Shown: in pieces, positions 52,551-61,944 of the stretch | How the letters are laid out: each line of letters opens with the position of its first letter | How positions within the stretch are numbered: position 1 is the first letter of the stretch | Assembly: GCA_900471515.1 (NCBI GenBank) | Contig: UCFC01000015.1 | Coordinates: forward strand, 1 to 64,000 | Direction: 5' to 3' | Origin: Hyphomicrobiales bacterium | GTDB taxonomy: Bacteria > Pseudomonadota > Alphaproteobacteria > Rhizobiales > Rhizobiaceae | DNA length: 64,000 bases | Notes under the pieces: generated by a model | Seen by the model: the letters and a program-made list of their open reading frames with translations, nothing else | Told to the model about the DNA's origin: nothing | The model's database searches: none | Made by a program: the position numbers and the translations under genes

Positions 52551-54032
52551 ATGAGCACATCCATCCTACTCTTGTGCCTGGTGGTGATCGGCGCCGTTGC
52601 CTATGTGGCTGCGCGCAGCCGCGCGACCGCGCTTTCCGGCGGCAGGTCTTCCGCCCTGCATTCGCGGCCGGCCTATTACGGCTCCTATGCCGCGATCTGG
52701 GCCATGCTGCCTTCCCTGATCGTCCTGTGCGTCTGGCTGGCCGCCAGCCCGGGCATCATCTCCTCTTCCGTCCGCGGCAGCTTTCCGGCCGACGTGAAGG
52801 CCCAGCCGGCCGTCCAGCAGGACCTGGCCTACAGCATGGTCGTCACCGTCGCCCGCGGCCTCAACATGCTGACTTCTGACGAGGCTTCCGCCCTCTCGGC
52901 CGATCCGGCCGGCCTGCAGGCAAAGCTCAGCGAAAAGGGCGTGCCGCTCGCCGGCGAGCCGCAGCCCTACATGATCGACGCCGCCAAGGCGCTGAACGCC
53001 GAGAGCGCGACGAGCCGCCTGTTCATGACGGCGATCGTGCTGCTGCTTTCGGTTGCCGGCGCCTTCTACGCGCTGCGCTCCATCGCCCCGCGCTTCCGCG
53101 CCCGCAACCGGGTCGAGCGCGTCATGCTGTGGGCGCTGCTCCTCGCCTCCTCCATCGCCATCCTGACGACGATCGGCATCGTGCTGTCGATGCTGACGGA
53201 AGCCGGCCGCTTCTTTGCGGTCGTTCCCTTCGCCGACTTCTTCTTCGGCACCGTCTGGGATCCGCGTTTTGCCGGCGCCGGCGGTTCCTCCTTCGGCCAG
53301 TTCGGCCTCATCCCGCTGCTGCTCGGCACGCTCTATATCGGCCTCGTCGCCATGCTGGTCGCCGTACCGGTCGGGCTTTTCGCCGCCATCTACATGGCCG
53401 AATACGCCTCTCCCAAAGTGCGCTCGCTCGCCAAGCCGCTGCTGGAAGTGCTGGCCGGCATCCCGACGATCGTCTACGGTTTCTTCGCGCTCGTCACCGT
53501 CGGACCCTTCCTGCGCGATTTCTCGGCTCAGATCAGCGGCCTTCTCTCCGGCAGCTACACCAACTTCATCCAGGCGCAGAGCGTTCTGACGGCCGGCATC
53601 GTCATGGGCATCATGCTGATCCCCTACGTGTCCTCGCTGTCGGACGATATCATCACCGCCGTGCCGCGCGCCCTGCGCGACGGCTCGCTCGGCCTCGGCG
53701 CCACGCGTTCGGAAACCATCAAGAAGGTGGTGCTGCCGGCCGCCCTGCCGGGCATCGTCGGCGCACTGCTGATGACCGCCTCGCGCGCCATCGGCGAAAC
53801 CATGATCGTCGTTCTGGCCGCCGGTGTCGCCGCCCGCATCCAGATCAACCCCTTCGAGCCGATGACGACCGTGACCGTCAAGATCGTCAACCAGCTGACC
53901 GGCGACCTTGAGTTCACCTCGCCGCAGACGCTGGTTGCCTTCGCGCTCGGCATCACGCTGTTCTGCATCACGCTTTGCCTCAACATCTACGCACTCTATA
54001 TCGTGCGCAAATACCGGGAGCAGTACGAATGA
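52551..54032 (+). CDS. pstC: Phosphate ABC transporter, permease PstC
   Basis: A 493-residue permease, about 170 residues longer than E. coli PstC. The extension is N-terminal, with three hydrophobic helices and a periplasmic segment (about 60-170), as is usual in alphaproteobacteria. The conserved core contains PLLLGTLYIGLVAMLVAVPVG in its two helices and the ATPase-contact loop LRDGSLGLGATRSETIKKVV, of which the central part is LGLGATRSET. It overlaps pstA by four bases. Confidence 0.93.
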   Translation: MSTSILLLCLVVIGAVAYVAARSRATALSGGRSSALHSRPAYYGSYAAIWAMLPSLIVLCVWLAASPGIISSSVRGSFPADVKAQPAVQQDLAYSMVVTVARGLNMLTSDEASALSADPAGLQAKLSEKGVPLAGEPQPYMIDAAKALNAESATSRLFMTAIVLLLSVAGAFYALRSIAPRFRARNRVERVMLWALLLASSIAILTTIGIVLSMLTEAGRFFAVVPFADFFFGTVWDPRFAGAGGSSFGQFGLIPLLLGTLYIGLVAMLVAVPVGLFAAIYMAEYASPKVRSLAKPLLEVLAGIPTIVYGFFALVTVGPFLRDFSAQISGLLSGSYTNFIQAQSVLTAGIVMGIMLIPYVSSLSDDIITAVPRALRDGSLGLGATRSETIKKVVLPAALPGIVGALLMTASRAIGETMIVVLAAGVAARIQINPFEPMTTVTVKIVNQLTGDLEFTSPQTLVAFALGITLFCITLCLNIYALYIVRKYREQYE

Positions 54033-55351
54033 CGAATATTGTTTCTCCCGTCGCCGGCGTCACCGTTTCCAAGGCCCCCGCGCGCCGCGACATCGGCATC
54101 AAGCGCCGCTATGCCGCAGAACGCCGCTTCCAGGCCTATGGCATCGCCGCCATCGCCTTCGGCCTCGTCTTTCTCTTCATCCTGCTGTGGACGGTCATCA
54201 GCAACGGCTATACCGCCTTCCAGCAGACGGCCATCACCCTGCCGATCGAGTTTGCCGAGAAGACCATCGACCCGGACAACAAGCGCGCGAGCGATCCTTC
54301 GGTGCTGATCGCCGCCAACTATCCGGTCCTGCTGCGCGACGCGATCGTCAAGCAGCTCGGCATCAACCCTTCGAGCCGCCCCGACGTGCGCGACGCGGCC
54401 AACATGATCTCGAAGGGCGCGCCGATCCAGCTGCGTGACATGGTGGTCGCCGACCCGTCGATCATCGGCAAGACCGTCAACGTCACGGTTCTCGCCGAAG
54501 CCAATATCGACAGCGCCAACAAGGGCCAGATCGATCTTTCGGTCGAGGAGAAGAACCGCAAGGTCAACGACAAGCAGGTCGGCTGGATGAACCAGCTGAA
54601 GGCGAGCGGTGCGCTCCAGAAGGAGTTCAACACCGGCCTCTTCGTCAACGGCAATTCCAGCCGCCCGGAAGCCGCAGGCCTCGGCGTCGCCCTCATCGGC
54701 TCGCTCTACCTGATGCTGATCGTTCTCGTCCTTGCCCTGCCGATCGGTGTGGCCGCCTCGATCTATCTTGAGGAATTCGCGCCGAAGAACAGGCTGACGG
54801 ACCTGATCGAGGTCAATATCAACAACCTCGCCGCCGTCCCCTCCATCGTCTACGGCCTGCTCGGCCTGTCGGTCTTCATCAACTTCGCCGGCCTGCCGCG
54901 TTCGGCCTCGCTGGTCGGCGGCCTGGTGCTGACGCTGATGACGCTGCCGACGATCATCATTGCCACGCGTGCCGCACTGCGCGCCGTGCCGCCCTCGATC
55001 CGCTCCGCCGCCCTCGGCCTCGGCGCCTCGAAGATGCAGATGGTGTTCCACCATGTGCTGCCGCTTGCCATGCCCGGCATCCTGACCGGCACGATCATCG
55101 GCCTTGCCCACGCACTCGGCGAAACCGCGCCGCTCTTGCTCATCGGCATGGTCGCCTTCGTCGCCCAGGCGCCGACCACGCCGCTCGATCCCTCCACCGC
55201 ACTTCCGGTTCAGGTCTACATGTGGGCCAACGAAGCCGAGCGCGCCTTCGTGGAAAGAACCTCGGGTGCCATCATCGTCCTGCTCCTGTTCCTGATCGTC
55301 ATGAACATCGGAGCTATCCTCTTGCGTCGTCGCTTTGAGCGCCGCTGGTAA
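54029..55351 (+). CDS. pstA: Phosphate ABC transporter, permease PstA
   Basis: A 440-residue permease. A long periplasmic or loop segment (about 70-215) is inserted between the first membrane helix and the conserved core, so the protein is about 140 residues longer than the E. coli one. The core has [10 protein letters not shown], the ATPase-contact loop [15 protein letters not shown] and [12 protein letters not shown]. The ATG at 54029 overlaps the pstC stop (ATGA). The frame from 53975 is not needed. Confidence 0.93.
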   Translation: MTNIVSPVAGVTVSKAPARRDIGIKRRYAAERRFQAYGIAAIAFGLVFLFILLWTVISNGYTAFQQTAITLPIEFAEKTIDPDNKRASDPSVLIAANYPVLLRDAIVKQLGINPSSRPDVRDAANMISKGAPIQLRDMVVADPSIIGKTVNVTVLAEANIDSANKGQIDLSVEEKNRKVNDKQVGWMNQLKASGALQKEFNTGLFVNGNSSRPEAAGLGVALIGSLYLMLIVLVLALPIGVAASIYLEEFAPKNRLTDLIEVNINNLAAVPSIVYGLLGLSVFINFAGLPRSASLVGGLVLTLMTLPTIIIATRAALRAVPPSIRSAALGLGASKMQMVFHHVLPLAMPGILTGTIIGLAHALGETAPLLLIGMVAFVAQAPTTPLDPSTALPVQVYMWANEAERAFVERTSGAIIVLLLFLIVMNIGAILLRRRFERRW

Positions 55352-55365
55352 ACGGAGTAGAGATC

Positions 55366-56181
55366 ATGAACATGTTGACGGAAGCCGCAGTTGAGAAGGC
55401 GCTGGACCAGAAAATGAGCAACGTCCCGTATAAGATGATCGGTCAGGATGTCTCCGTTTATTACGGCGAGAAGCGCGCACTTTTCGACGTCAATCTGAAC
55501 ATCCGCGAAAACACCGTGACCGCGCTGATCGGCCCGTCGGGCTGCGGCAAGTCCACCTTCCTGCGTTCGCTGAACCGCATGAACGACACGATCGACGGTT
55601 GCCGCGTCACCGGCAAGATTTCGCTCGACGGCGACGATATCTACGATCCGGATATCGATGTCGTCGAACTGCGCGCCCGCGTCGGCATGGTGTTCCAGAA
55701 GCCGAACCCGTTCCCGAAGTCGATCTACGAAAACGTCTCCTACGGCCCGCGCATCCACGGCCTTGCCAAGTCCAAGGCCGATCTCGACCAGATCGTCGAG
55801 TCGAGCCTGCAGCGCGCCGGCCTCTGGAACGAGGTCAAGGACCGCGTGCATGAATCCGGCACCGGCCTGTCCGGCGGCCAGCAGCAGCGCCTGTGCATCG
55901 CGCGCGCCGTCGCCGTCAGCCCGGAAGTCATCCTGATGGACGAGCCCTGCTCGGCGCTCGACCCGATCGCGACAGCCAAGGTTGAAGAGCTGATCCACGA
56001 GCTGCGCGAAAACTACACGATCGTCATCGTGACGCATTCCATGCAGCAGGCCGCTCGCGTATCACAGCGCACGGCCATGTTCCACCTCGGCAACCTGGTC
56101 GAGGAGAACGATACCGACAAGATGTTCACCAACCCGGACGACCCGCGCACCCAGGACTATATCATGGGCCGGTTCGGCTGA
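55366..56181 (+). CDS. pstB: Phosphate ABC transporter, ATP-binding protein PstB
   Basis: A 271-residue ATPase. Walker [10 protein letters not shown], signature [14 protein letters not shown], Walker [12 protein letters not shown] and switch His THSMQQ are present, together with the PstB-specific [15 protein letters not shown]. It follows pstA by 14 bases and precedes phoU by 44 bases. Confidence 0.96.
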   Translation: MNMLTEAAVEKALDQKMSNVPYKMIGQDVSVYYGEKRALFDVNLNIRENTVTALIGPSGCGKSTFLRSLNRMNDTIDGCRVTGKISLDGDDIYDPDIDVVELRARVGMVFQKPNPFPKSIYENVSYGPRIHGLAKSKADLDQIVESSLQRAGLWNEVKDRVHESGTGLSGGQQQRLCIARAVAVSPEVILMDEPCSALDPIATAKVEELIHELRENYTIVIVTHSMQQAARVSQRTAMFHLGNLVEENDTDKMFTNPDDPRTQDYIMGRFG

Positions 56182-56225
56182 TTTTGGCGATGTGAAGCCT
56201 TCCCGATTTTCGAGGACAAAGCCCA

Positions 56226-56939
56226 ATGGCATCGACACATATTTTTTCCGCCTACGACGACGATCTGAAGTTCCTGTCCCGGCGCATTTCCGAGATGGGC
56301 GGCCTTGCCGAACAGATGGGCGCCGAAGCCGTCCGCGCGCTCGTCAACGGTGACACGGCGCTCGCCCAGAAGGTCATTTCCGACGACGTGATCCTCGATC
56401 ACGCCGAGCGCGAAATCAACGACAAGGCGATCGTCACCATCGCCCGCCGCCAGCCGATGGCCTCCGACCTGCGCGAGATCATCGGTTCGATCCGGATCGC
56501 CGCCGATCTCGAGCGCGTCGGCGATCTCGGCAAGAACACCGCCAAGCGCGTCATCGCCGTGCAGAGCACCGGCGTCCCGCGCAAGCTCGCCCGCGGCCTC
56601 GAACACCTCTCCGAACTGGCGCTCGTCCAGCTCAAGGAAGTGCTCGACGTCTACACGACGCGTTCGGCCGACAAGGCCAAGTCCATCCGCGAGCGCGACG
56701 ACGAGATCGACGCGATGTACACCTCGCTGTTTCGCGAACTGCTGACCTACATGATGGAAGATCCGCGCAACATCACGAGCTGCACGCATCTTCTCTTCTG
56801 CGCCAAGAACATCGAGCGCATCGGCGACCACGCGACCAACATCGCCGAGACGATCTACTATATGGCAACCGGTGCCCAGCCGGAGGGCGAGCGTCCGAAG
56901 GACGACAGCTCCAACACCGTCGGCGCCGTCACGGAGTAA
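56226..56939 (+). CDS. phoU: Phosphate signalling protein PhoU
   Basis: A 237-residue protein made of two PhoU three-helix repeats (about 12-105 and 120-215). Each contains the conserved acidic metal-binding pattern (DLERVGDLGKNTAKR and CAKNIERIGDHATNIAE). It links PstSCAB to PhoR and keeps the regulon off when phosphate is plentiful. It is the sixth gene of the operon. Confidence 0.95.
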   Translation: MASTHIFSAYDDDLKFLSRRISEMGGLAEQMGAEAVRALVNGDTALAQKVISDDVILDHAEREINDKAIVTIARRQPMASDLREIIGSIRIAADLERVGDLGKNTAKRVIAVQSTGVPRKLARGLEHLSELALVQLKEVLDVYTTRSADKAKSIRERDDEIDAMYTSLFRELLTYMMEDPRNITSCTHLLFCAKNIERIGDHATNIAETIYYMATGAQPEGERPKDDSSNTVGAVTE

Positions 56940-57068
56940 TCCCGGCCGCCGATTGCACGCGCGCCCCGCCCGGGGGCGCGCGAGGGTGCAGCCAATTCCG
57001 ACTTTCTGCATGATCCCTTGCTTAAATCACCCCCGGTTTAAGGATCGTGCATTAGGAGACTGACACGC

Positions 57069-57752
57069 ATGATCCCAAGAGTTGCAGTTGTTGAAGATGA
57101 AGAGGCGCTAAGCGTGCTTCTGCGCTACAACCTCGAGGCCGAAGGTTTCGAGGTGGATACGATCCTCCGTGGCGACGAGGCCGAGATCCGGCTTCAGGAG
57201 CGCACGCCCGACCTGCTCATCCTGGACTGGATGCTGCCGGGCGTTTCCGGCATCGAGCTCTGCCGGCGGCTGCGCATGCGGCCGGAAACCGAGCGCCTGC
57301 CGATCATCATGCTGACAGCGCGCGGCGAAGAGAGCGAGCGCGTGCGTGGCCTTTCGACCGGCGCGGACGATTATGTCGTCAAGCCCTTCTCCACGCCGGA
57401 ACTGGTTGCCCGCGTCAAGGCCATGCTGCGCCGCGCCCGCCCGGAGGTTCTCTCCACCGTTCTGAAATGCGGCGATATCGAGCTCGACCGCGAAACCCAC
57501 CGCGTCCACCGCAAGAGCCGCGAAGTCCGCCTCGGACCGACCGAATTCCGCCTGCTGGAATTCCTGATGTCGTCGCCGGGCCGCGTCTTCTCCCGCTCGC
57601 AGCTCCTCGACGGCGTCTGGGGCCACGATATCTACGTGGACGAGCGCACCGTCGACGTCCATGTCGGCCGCCTGCGCAAGGCGCTGAACTTCTCCAACAT
57701 GCAGGATGTCATCCGCACCGTGCGCGGCGCGGGATATTCGATGGAAGCCTGA
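57069..57752 (+). CDS. phoB: Phosphate regulon response regulator PhoB
   Basis: A 227-residue OmpR/PhoB-type regulator. The receiver has acidic residues Asp10/Glu11, phosphorylated Asp53 (LILDWMLPG), Thr83 and Lys105 (YVVKPFS). The C-terminal winged helix (about 130-225) contains RVFSRSQLLDGVWG and the YVDERTVDVHVGRLRK recognition region. It binds Pho boxes such as the one at 51215. It is the last gene of the operon and is followed by a hairpin. Confidence 0.95.
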   Translation: MIPRVAVVEDEEALSVLLRYNLEAEGFEVDTILRGDEAEIRLQERTPDLLILDWMLPGVSGIELCRRLRMRPETERLPIIMLTARGEESERVRGLSTGADDYVVKPFSTPELVARVKAMLRRARPEVLSTVLKCGDIELDRETHRVHRKSREVRLGPTEFRLLEFLMSSPGRVFSRSQLLDGVWGHDIYVDERTVDVHVGRLRKALNFSNMQDVIRTVRGAGYSMEA

Positions 57753-57774
57753 TCCGAGCAATCGGAGGTCACGA

Positions 57775-57806
57775 ACGGGTCGCTCGCTTGCCGGGCGGCC
57801 CGTTTG
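57775..57806 (+). terminator. Probable terminator of the pho/pst operon
   Basis: ACGGGTCGC pairs with GCGGCCCGT with one mismatch and is followed by a TTTG stretch, 22 bases after the phoB stop. Confidence 0.5.
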
Positions 57807-57880
57807 TCTGTTCTGGCGCCCGAACTCCTTATGAAAGCCGACACCAGGCGCCGAAAGCAAACGTCGAGAGACCCGGCGTT

Positions 57881-58669
57881 CTACAGGCGGACGCGCGCAA
57901 GAATTCGATCAAGTGCCCTTTGCAGGGCCGCAGTGCCGCCAAACGCGCGAAAATCTTCGAGCACCTGTTCATTCAATCCGCCCCTGGTCGAATGCTCGCC
58001 GATGAGTTCGTCAAAACGCGCGACAGGATTTGCGCTGGCAGTATGGGCGAGACCGGAAAACAACTGGCGGAGGTAGGCGTCGCCAGCCGTTCCCGAAAGC
58101 CCCTGGCTCTGCAGCCAGGTCGAGGTCGCGTCCAGGATGCCGAAATAGGTGGCCATCAGGCAGCTCGCCACCGCCAGAAGTTCAAACTCCGCCCTGTTTT
58201 CAACCTGGATCGCTGTTCCGAGCGCCGAAAAGAGGGCGTGGGAAACCTCGTCGGGCGGGTAGATTGCAGTCGCGCCCTGAAGATCTGCGACGAACGGAAG
58301 TGGAATTGCCAGGCCTAGGCGAACCGGCTGGTCGATCCACGCCAGCAGCTGATCCATTGGTGTGACCGCGACAAAGCTGATGACATGGTGGTCCGGCCGA
58401 AATCGCAGCGAGCGGACGACCTCCTCGACAATTTGCGGCCTCACCGCCACGAATACGAGATCGGATCGGTCGAGAACATCCTGGTTGCCCAAAGCGATCG
58501 ACACATTCCGGTTTGCCGCCGCGAGGCGGGCGGCGACGCCTGCGTTACGGGGTGACAGCATGACCGGTGTGTCGCAAAACGCTGTCTTCCCCAGACCGGT
58601 GACGACGGCCTCGGCAATCGTGCCCGTCCCGACGAACCCGATTGTCATGCGCTTTGGATCGATCTCCAT
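57881..58669 (-). CDS. Pyrroline-5-carboxylate reductase-like protein
   Basis: A 262-residue ProC-family protein. The NAD(P)-binding motif GFVGTGTIAEAVV is at the N-terminus, VFVAVRPQIVEEVV follows, and the dimerisation domain holds the conserved GTAGDAYLRQLFSGL and TRGGLNEQ segments. ProC makes proline from pyrroline-5-carboxylate. This copy is diverged, and alphaproteobacteria often carry such paralogues, so the exact substrate is uncertain. The ATG at 58669 with AGGGG upstream is preferred over GTG 58675 and ATG 58648. It could contribute to the hydroxyproline and proline network. Confidence 0.8.
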   Translation of the reverse strand: MEIDPKRMTIGFVGTGTIAEAVVTGLGKTAFCDTPVMLSPRNAGVAARLAAANRNVSIALGNQDVLDRSDLVFVAVRPQIVEEVVRSLRFRPDHHVISFVAVTPMDQLLAWIDQPVRLGLAIPLPFVADLQGATAIYPPDEVSHALFSALGTAIQVENRAEFELLAVASCLMATYFGILDATSTWLQSQGLSGTAGDAYLRQLFSGLAHTASANPVARFDELIGEHSTRGGLNEQVLEDFRAFGGTAALQRALDRILARVRL

Positions 58670-58917
58670 TGGCACCCCTGAGCGACTGTGTGCGTCGCGC
58701 TGCTCGACGAGAATACCGCATCTGTATCAGAAAATCGCGCTACAGCGCCGCGGCCACCGTTCCATGCCGGCCTGGGGCTGAAACACAGCCTTGCGGCACC
58801 CGCTCCCGGACTGCCAGGGAGGAAGGAATCCACATGAACGGTTGAATGCGCGACGATTGTCTGGCCATCACATTGCGGACGGCATTGTCGTTGGTCAGCG
58901 TGGTCGGCTTGACATGC

Positions 58918-59319
58918 CTAAGTCGCCCAATCCTCAACACGTAAGCCAGGCACGCGATCAAATTCGCGCCTGTTATTCGTGACCAGGATCAGCCCTCGCG
59001 AGCGCGCGTGACCGGCAATCAATTGGTCGTAAGGCCCGATGGGAGTCCCGCCGCGCGCAAGTTCGGCGCGCAACTGACCTGTATGGGCAGCTGCTATTTC
59101 GTCATACGCGAGTACCTCAAGCCGAGCAGCAAAGCCTTCGACGACAGACAAATTCCTTTCCGGAGCAGCCGATTTTTCCGCACCGTAGATCAGTTCCATC
59201 AAGCTGATGGAACTCATGCAGAGTTGGCCATGATGACGATTGAAAGCCTCTCGCACATGCTGCGGCCGATTTTTCACGGTGAAAATGCAGATGTTCGTAT
59301 CCAGCATGTACTTCAGCAT
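58918..59319 (-). CDS. vapC: VapC-type PIN-domain toxin
   Basis: A 133-residue PIN-domain ribonuclease. The acidic active-site residues are visible: Asp7 in YMLDTNIC, Glu in SLMELIYG, Asp in PYDQLIAG, and a C-terminal acidic cluster in NNRREFDRV. VapC toxins cut tRNA or rRNA. The ATG at 59319 overlaps the vapB stop (TGATG). It lies between the ProC-like gene and gcrA, in an otherwise core region. Confidence 0.9.
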   Translation of the reverse strand: MLKYMLDTNICIFTVKNRPQHVREAFNRHHGQLCMSSISLMELIYGAEKSAAPERNLSVVEGFAARLEVLAYDEIAAAHTGQLRAELARGGTPIGPYDQLIAGHARSRGLILVTNNRREFDRVPGLRVEDWAT

Positions 59320-59549
59320 CAAAATGCTTCGCGCTCCTGCGCGGCCGGCTGATCACGTTCGTTCATGAAATCCGATGTCGCTGCTTCGCCCTCAAACCAG
59401 CTATCCCAAGCTTCGCCGGCGGGCGAAATTATCCGCGTGCGTCCGACAGCAACGATATCCACCCGCTTTACGTCATCTGGCAAAGCCACAGCCTTGGGCA
59501 GCCTCACGGCCTGGCTGCGATTGCTCTGAAACACTGAACCCTGCTCCAT
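59319..59549 (-). CDS. vapB: VapB-type antitoxin (AbrB/SpoVT fold)
   Basis: A 76-residue antitoxin. The swapped-hairpin DNA-binding domain is at the N-terminus (SVFQSNRSQAVRLPKAVALP), and the C-terminal part, with WDSWFEGEA, is the toxin-binding tail. The ATG at 59549 follows GGAGATCGAGG. A longer open frame to 59645 is unsupported. It is translationally coupled to vapC and probably represses its own promoter. Confidence 0.88.
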   Translation of the reverse strand: MEQGSVFQSNRSQAVRLPKAVALPDDVKRVDIVAVGRTRIISPAGEAWDSWFEGEAATSDFMNERDQPAAQEREAF

Positions 59550-59582
59550 CCTCGATCTCCGGCCATGTACGAATGCCATATC

Positions 59583-59611
59583 CATGTAGAACGACGATTG
59601 GGATATGTCAA
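59583..59611 (-). promoter_or_regulatory. Probable vapBC promoter
   Basis: On the - strand TTGACA (59611-59606) and TACATG (59588-59583) are 17 bases apart. CCATGTA occurs twice on the + strand between here and the vapB start and may belong to the VapB operator. Confidence 0.45.
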
Positions 59612-59677
59612 AGGGATATACATTGCTGCTGTTGGAGCTGCGCAAAAATGTGCTGCGGGCAGCAATTCACCGACGCA

Positions 59678-59716
59678 AAAAAATCGCCCCCCTGCGCGTC
59701 AGCGAAGAGGGGCGAT
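59678..59716 (-). terminator. Intrinsic terminator of gcrA
   Basis: On the - strand ATCGCCCC pairs with GGGGCGAT across a 15-20 base loop, followed by seven T. It lies 29 bases after the gcrA stop. Confidence 0.7.
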
Positions 59717-59744
59717 CGATGCTGCGTCATTTGAAAGGCGTGGA

Positions 59745-60275
59745 TCAGCCGACCCGCACAGCCTTGCGGCGCTCGCTCACCGGCTGGTAGGCGAGGCGCT
59801 GGTGGTAGTTGCAATAGGGCGACGAATCCGGGGAGTCGCAGCCGCAGAAGTAGAAATCGTCCTTCAGCGGGTCGCCGACCGGCCACTTGCAGGTGCGCTC
59901 GGTCAGCTCCGTCAGGCCGAGGCGGCGCGAGATCGGCACGACCACGTTGGCGGCCGGCACATAGTCCATTTCCTCCACCGTTTCGATCTCGATCTCTTCC
60001 TTCAGCATCGTGGCGCCCTGCTGGCGGGTCACGGTGCGGGTGGCGATGCGGGAGGCATAGTTCGGGGCGCGCGGGGCCGAGGTGTTGCGCTTGGGCGCAC
60101 GCGCTGCGGTTGCCGTGCCGCCGGCCTTGGCGCGGCCGGGAAGACTGAGCCGGTGAACCTTGCCGATAACGGCGTTTCTACTCACCCCGCCAAGCTGCGC
60201 AGCGATCTGGCTGGCACTCAGCCCCTCCGACCAAAGCTTCTTGAGCTTCTCGACACGCTCGTCTGTCCAGTTCAT
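59745..60275 (-). CDS. gcrA: Cell-cycle regulator GcrA
   Basis: A 176-residue GcrA, the sigma70-associated regulator of alphaproteobacteria that acts at promoters methylated by CcrM at GANTC. The N-terminal HTH is MNWTDERVEKLKKLW with SASQIAAQLGGVSRNAVIGK. A flexible Ala/Arg/Thr-rich linker of about 45 residues follows, then the C-terminal RNA-polymerase-binding domain with cysteines (TCKWPVG, FCGCDSP, YCNYH). Its own upstream region has an unusual cluster of GANTC sites. Confidence 0.95.
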   Translation of the reverse strand: MNWTDERVEKLKKLWSEGLSASQIAAQLGGVSRNAVIGKVHRLSLPGRAKAGGTATAARAPKRNTSAPRAPNYASRIATRTVTRQQGATMLKEEIEIETVEEMDYVPAANVVVPISRRLGLTELTERTCKWPVGDPLKDDFYFCGCDSPDSSPYCNYHQRLAYQPVSERRKAVRVG

Positions 60276-60308
60276 GCCCTGTCTCCGCCTTTTGCGTTGG
60301 TGATGGCA

Positions 60309-60497
60309 GAATCCCTCACCGCTGCCTCGGAAGACTCCGAGGCAAGAAACGCCAGATCAATTTTGGTGACTAGTTCCGCCGCATGCAGTCTAGTAATTGA
60401 ACTTTAACCTAGTGTGAGCCTGACTCTGTGACAAGAGTCGCAGGAATCCGATGAATCCGAATTCGTAGTTTTCCCCAACTTGCTTCCCCGGAGAGTC
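60309..60497. promoter_or_regulatory. Cluster of CcrM GANTC sites in the gcrA-argD gap
   Basis: Seven GANTC sites lie at 60309, 60333, 60422, 60435, 60444, 60453 and 60493, with an eighth at 60661. Four of them start within 32 bases at spacings of 13, 9 and 9. A TTAACC half-site resembling the CtrA motif is at 60404-60409. The 424-base gap holds the divergent promoters of gcrA and argD. Confidence 0.75.
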
Positions 60498-60574
60498 ATT
60501 TCTGCAACATTAGCTGTTGATAGACCTGTAAAGCCGGTTGCCAGCTTGACGCATGCGCTAAATCCGCAGTTTTG

Positions 60575-60632
60575 TTGACATTGCAGTGCGAAAAGTAAAT
60601 AGTGATCCATGCCGCCGAAAGGCGGCATTTTT
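60575..60632 (+). promoter_or_regulatory. argD-side promoter with a hairpin and T-run at its start site
   Basis: TTGACA (60575-60580) and AATAGT (60598-60603) are 17 bases apart. The expected start, near 60610, coincides with a perfect hairpin ATGCCGCC-GAAA-GGCGGCAT (60609-60628) followed by TTTTT. The hairpin is either a 5' stabiliser of the argD mRNA or the terminator of a short RNA transcribed from further upstream. Confidence 0.55.
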
Positions 60633-60699
60633 GATTTTTCGGGCCTGGTTTTCTTAGCCGGAGTCCGGTGCCTCATAACCTGTTGCAGGAGTTCGCGCC

Positions 60700-61899
60700 A
60701 TGGCTGAAGCCTCGCCGCTATATGATACCTATTCTCGTGCCCCGCTGCGGTTCGAGCGAGGTGAAGGCGTGTGGCTGATTACCGAAACCGGCGAGCGATA
60801 TCTGGATTTCGGCGCAGGCGTGGCCGTCACCTCCGTCGGCCACGGCAATCCGCATGTCGTGGCAGCGCTCAAGGATCAGGCCGACAAGGTCTGGCACCTG
60901 TCGAACGTCTACGAGATCCCCGGCCAGGAAAAGCTGGCCAATCGCCTGACGGAAGCCACCTTCGCCGACAAGGTGTTCTTCACCAATTCCGGCGCCGAGG
61001 CGCTCGAATGCGCCATCAAGACGGCGCGCCGCTACCAGTTCTCCAAGGGCCATCCCGAGCGCTTCCATATCATCACCTTCGAAGGCGCCTTCCACGGCCG
61101 CACGCTGGCGACCATCGCCGCCGGCGGCCAGGAGAAATATCTGGAAGGTTTCGGCCCCAAGACCCCCGGTTTCGATCAGGTTCCCTTCGGCGATATCGAG
61201 GCCGTGCGCGCCGCGATCTCCGACAAGACGGCCGGCATCCTCATCGAGCCCGTGCAGGGCGAGGGTGGTGTGCGCCCGGTTACACCGGAATTCATGAAGG
61301 CGCTGCGCCAGCTCTGCGACGAGCACGGCCTGCTTCTCATCCTCGACGAGGTCCAGACCGGTGTCGGCCGCACCGGCAAGCTCTTCGCCTACGAATGGTC
61401 GGGCGTGACGCCTGACATCATGGCGGTCGCCAAGGGCATCGGCGGCGGTTTCCCGCTCGGCGCCTGCCTTGCGACGGCGGAAGCCGCCTCCGGCATGAAG
61501 GCCGGCACGCACGGTTCCACCTATGGCGGCAACCCGCTCGCCATGGCCGTCGGCAACGCGGTCCTCGATCTGATCCTCGCCGATGGGTTCCTTGAGCACG
61601 TGCGCGATGTCGCCCTCGTCTTCCGCCAGGGCCTTGCCTCGCTCAAGGACCGTTATCCCGACGTGATCGAGGACATCCGGGGCGAAGGCCTGCTGCTCGG
61701 CGTCAAGGCCGCCGTGCCCTCGGCCGAGCTGCTGCAGGAAATCCGCGCCGCACATCTTCTGGCGATCCCTGCCGGCGACAACGTCATCCGCCTGCTGCCG
61801 CCGCTGGTCGTCACGGCAGAGGAGGCGCGCGAGGGTCTGTCCCGTCTCGAACGTGCCGCCGAAAGCATCCGCGCCGCCAAGGTCAAGAAGACCGCTTGA
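60700..61899 (+). CDS. argD: Acetylornithine aminotransferase (ArgD)
   Basis: A 399-residue class III PLP aminotransferase that makes N-acetylornithine in arginine synthesis. The PLP lysine is Lys245 (AVAKGIGGG). The preceding [13 protein letters not shown] and the N-terminal [14 protein letters not shown] are family signatures. The start has CAGGAG at 60686-60691. argF follows after 45 bases, so argD-argF-hslO form one operon, a gene order common in Rhizobiales next to gcrA. Confidence 0.94.
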   Translation: MAEASPLYDTYSRAPLRFERGEGVWLITETGERYLDFGAGVAVTSVGHGNPHVVAALKDQADKVWHLSNVYEIPGQEKLANRLTEATFADKVFFTNSGAEALECAIKTARRYQFSKGHPERFHIITFEGAFHGRTLATIAAGGQEKYLEGFGPKTPGFDQVPFGDIEAVRAAISDKTAGILIEPVQGEGGVRPVTPEFMKALRQLCDEHGLLLILDEVQTGVGRTGKLFAYEWSGVTPDIMAVAKGIGGGFPLGACLATAEAASGMKAGTHGSTYGGNPLAMAVGNAVLDLILADGFLEHVRDVALVFRQGLASLKDRYPDVIEDIRGEGLLLGVKAAVPSAELLQEIRAAHLLAIPAGDNVIRLLPPLVVTAEEAREGLSRLERAAESIRAAKVKKTA

Positions 61900-61944
61900 A
61901 AGGACATCGCCCCGCCCGCCGGCGGGCGTAGCAGGTAACGAACG

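Noticed and set aside
60404..60676. A 90-codon open frame in the gcrA-argD gap
   Set aside because: It has no ribosome site, and its Ser/Asp repeats are produced by the GANTC cluster and hairpin.
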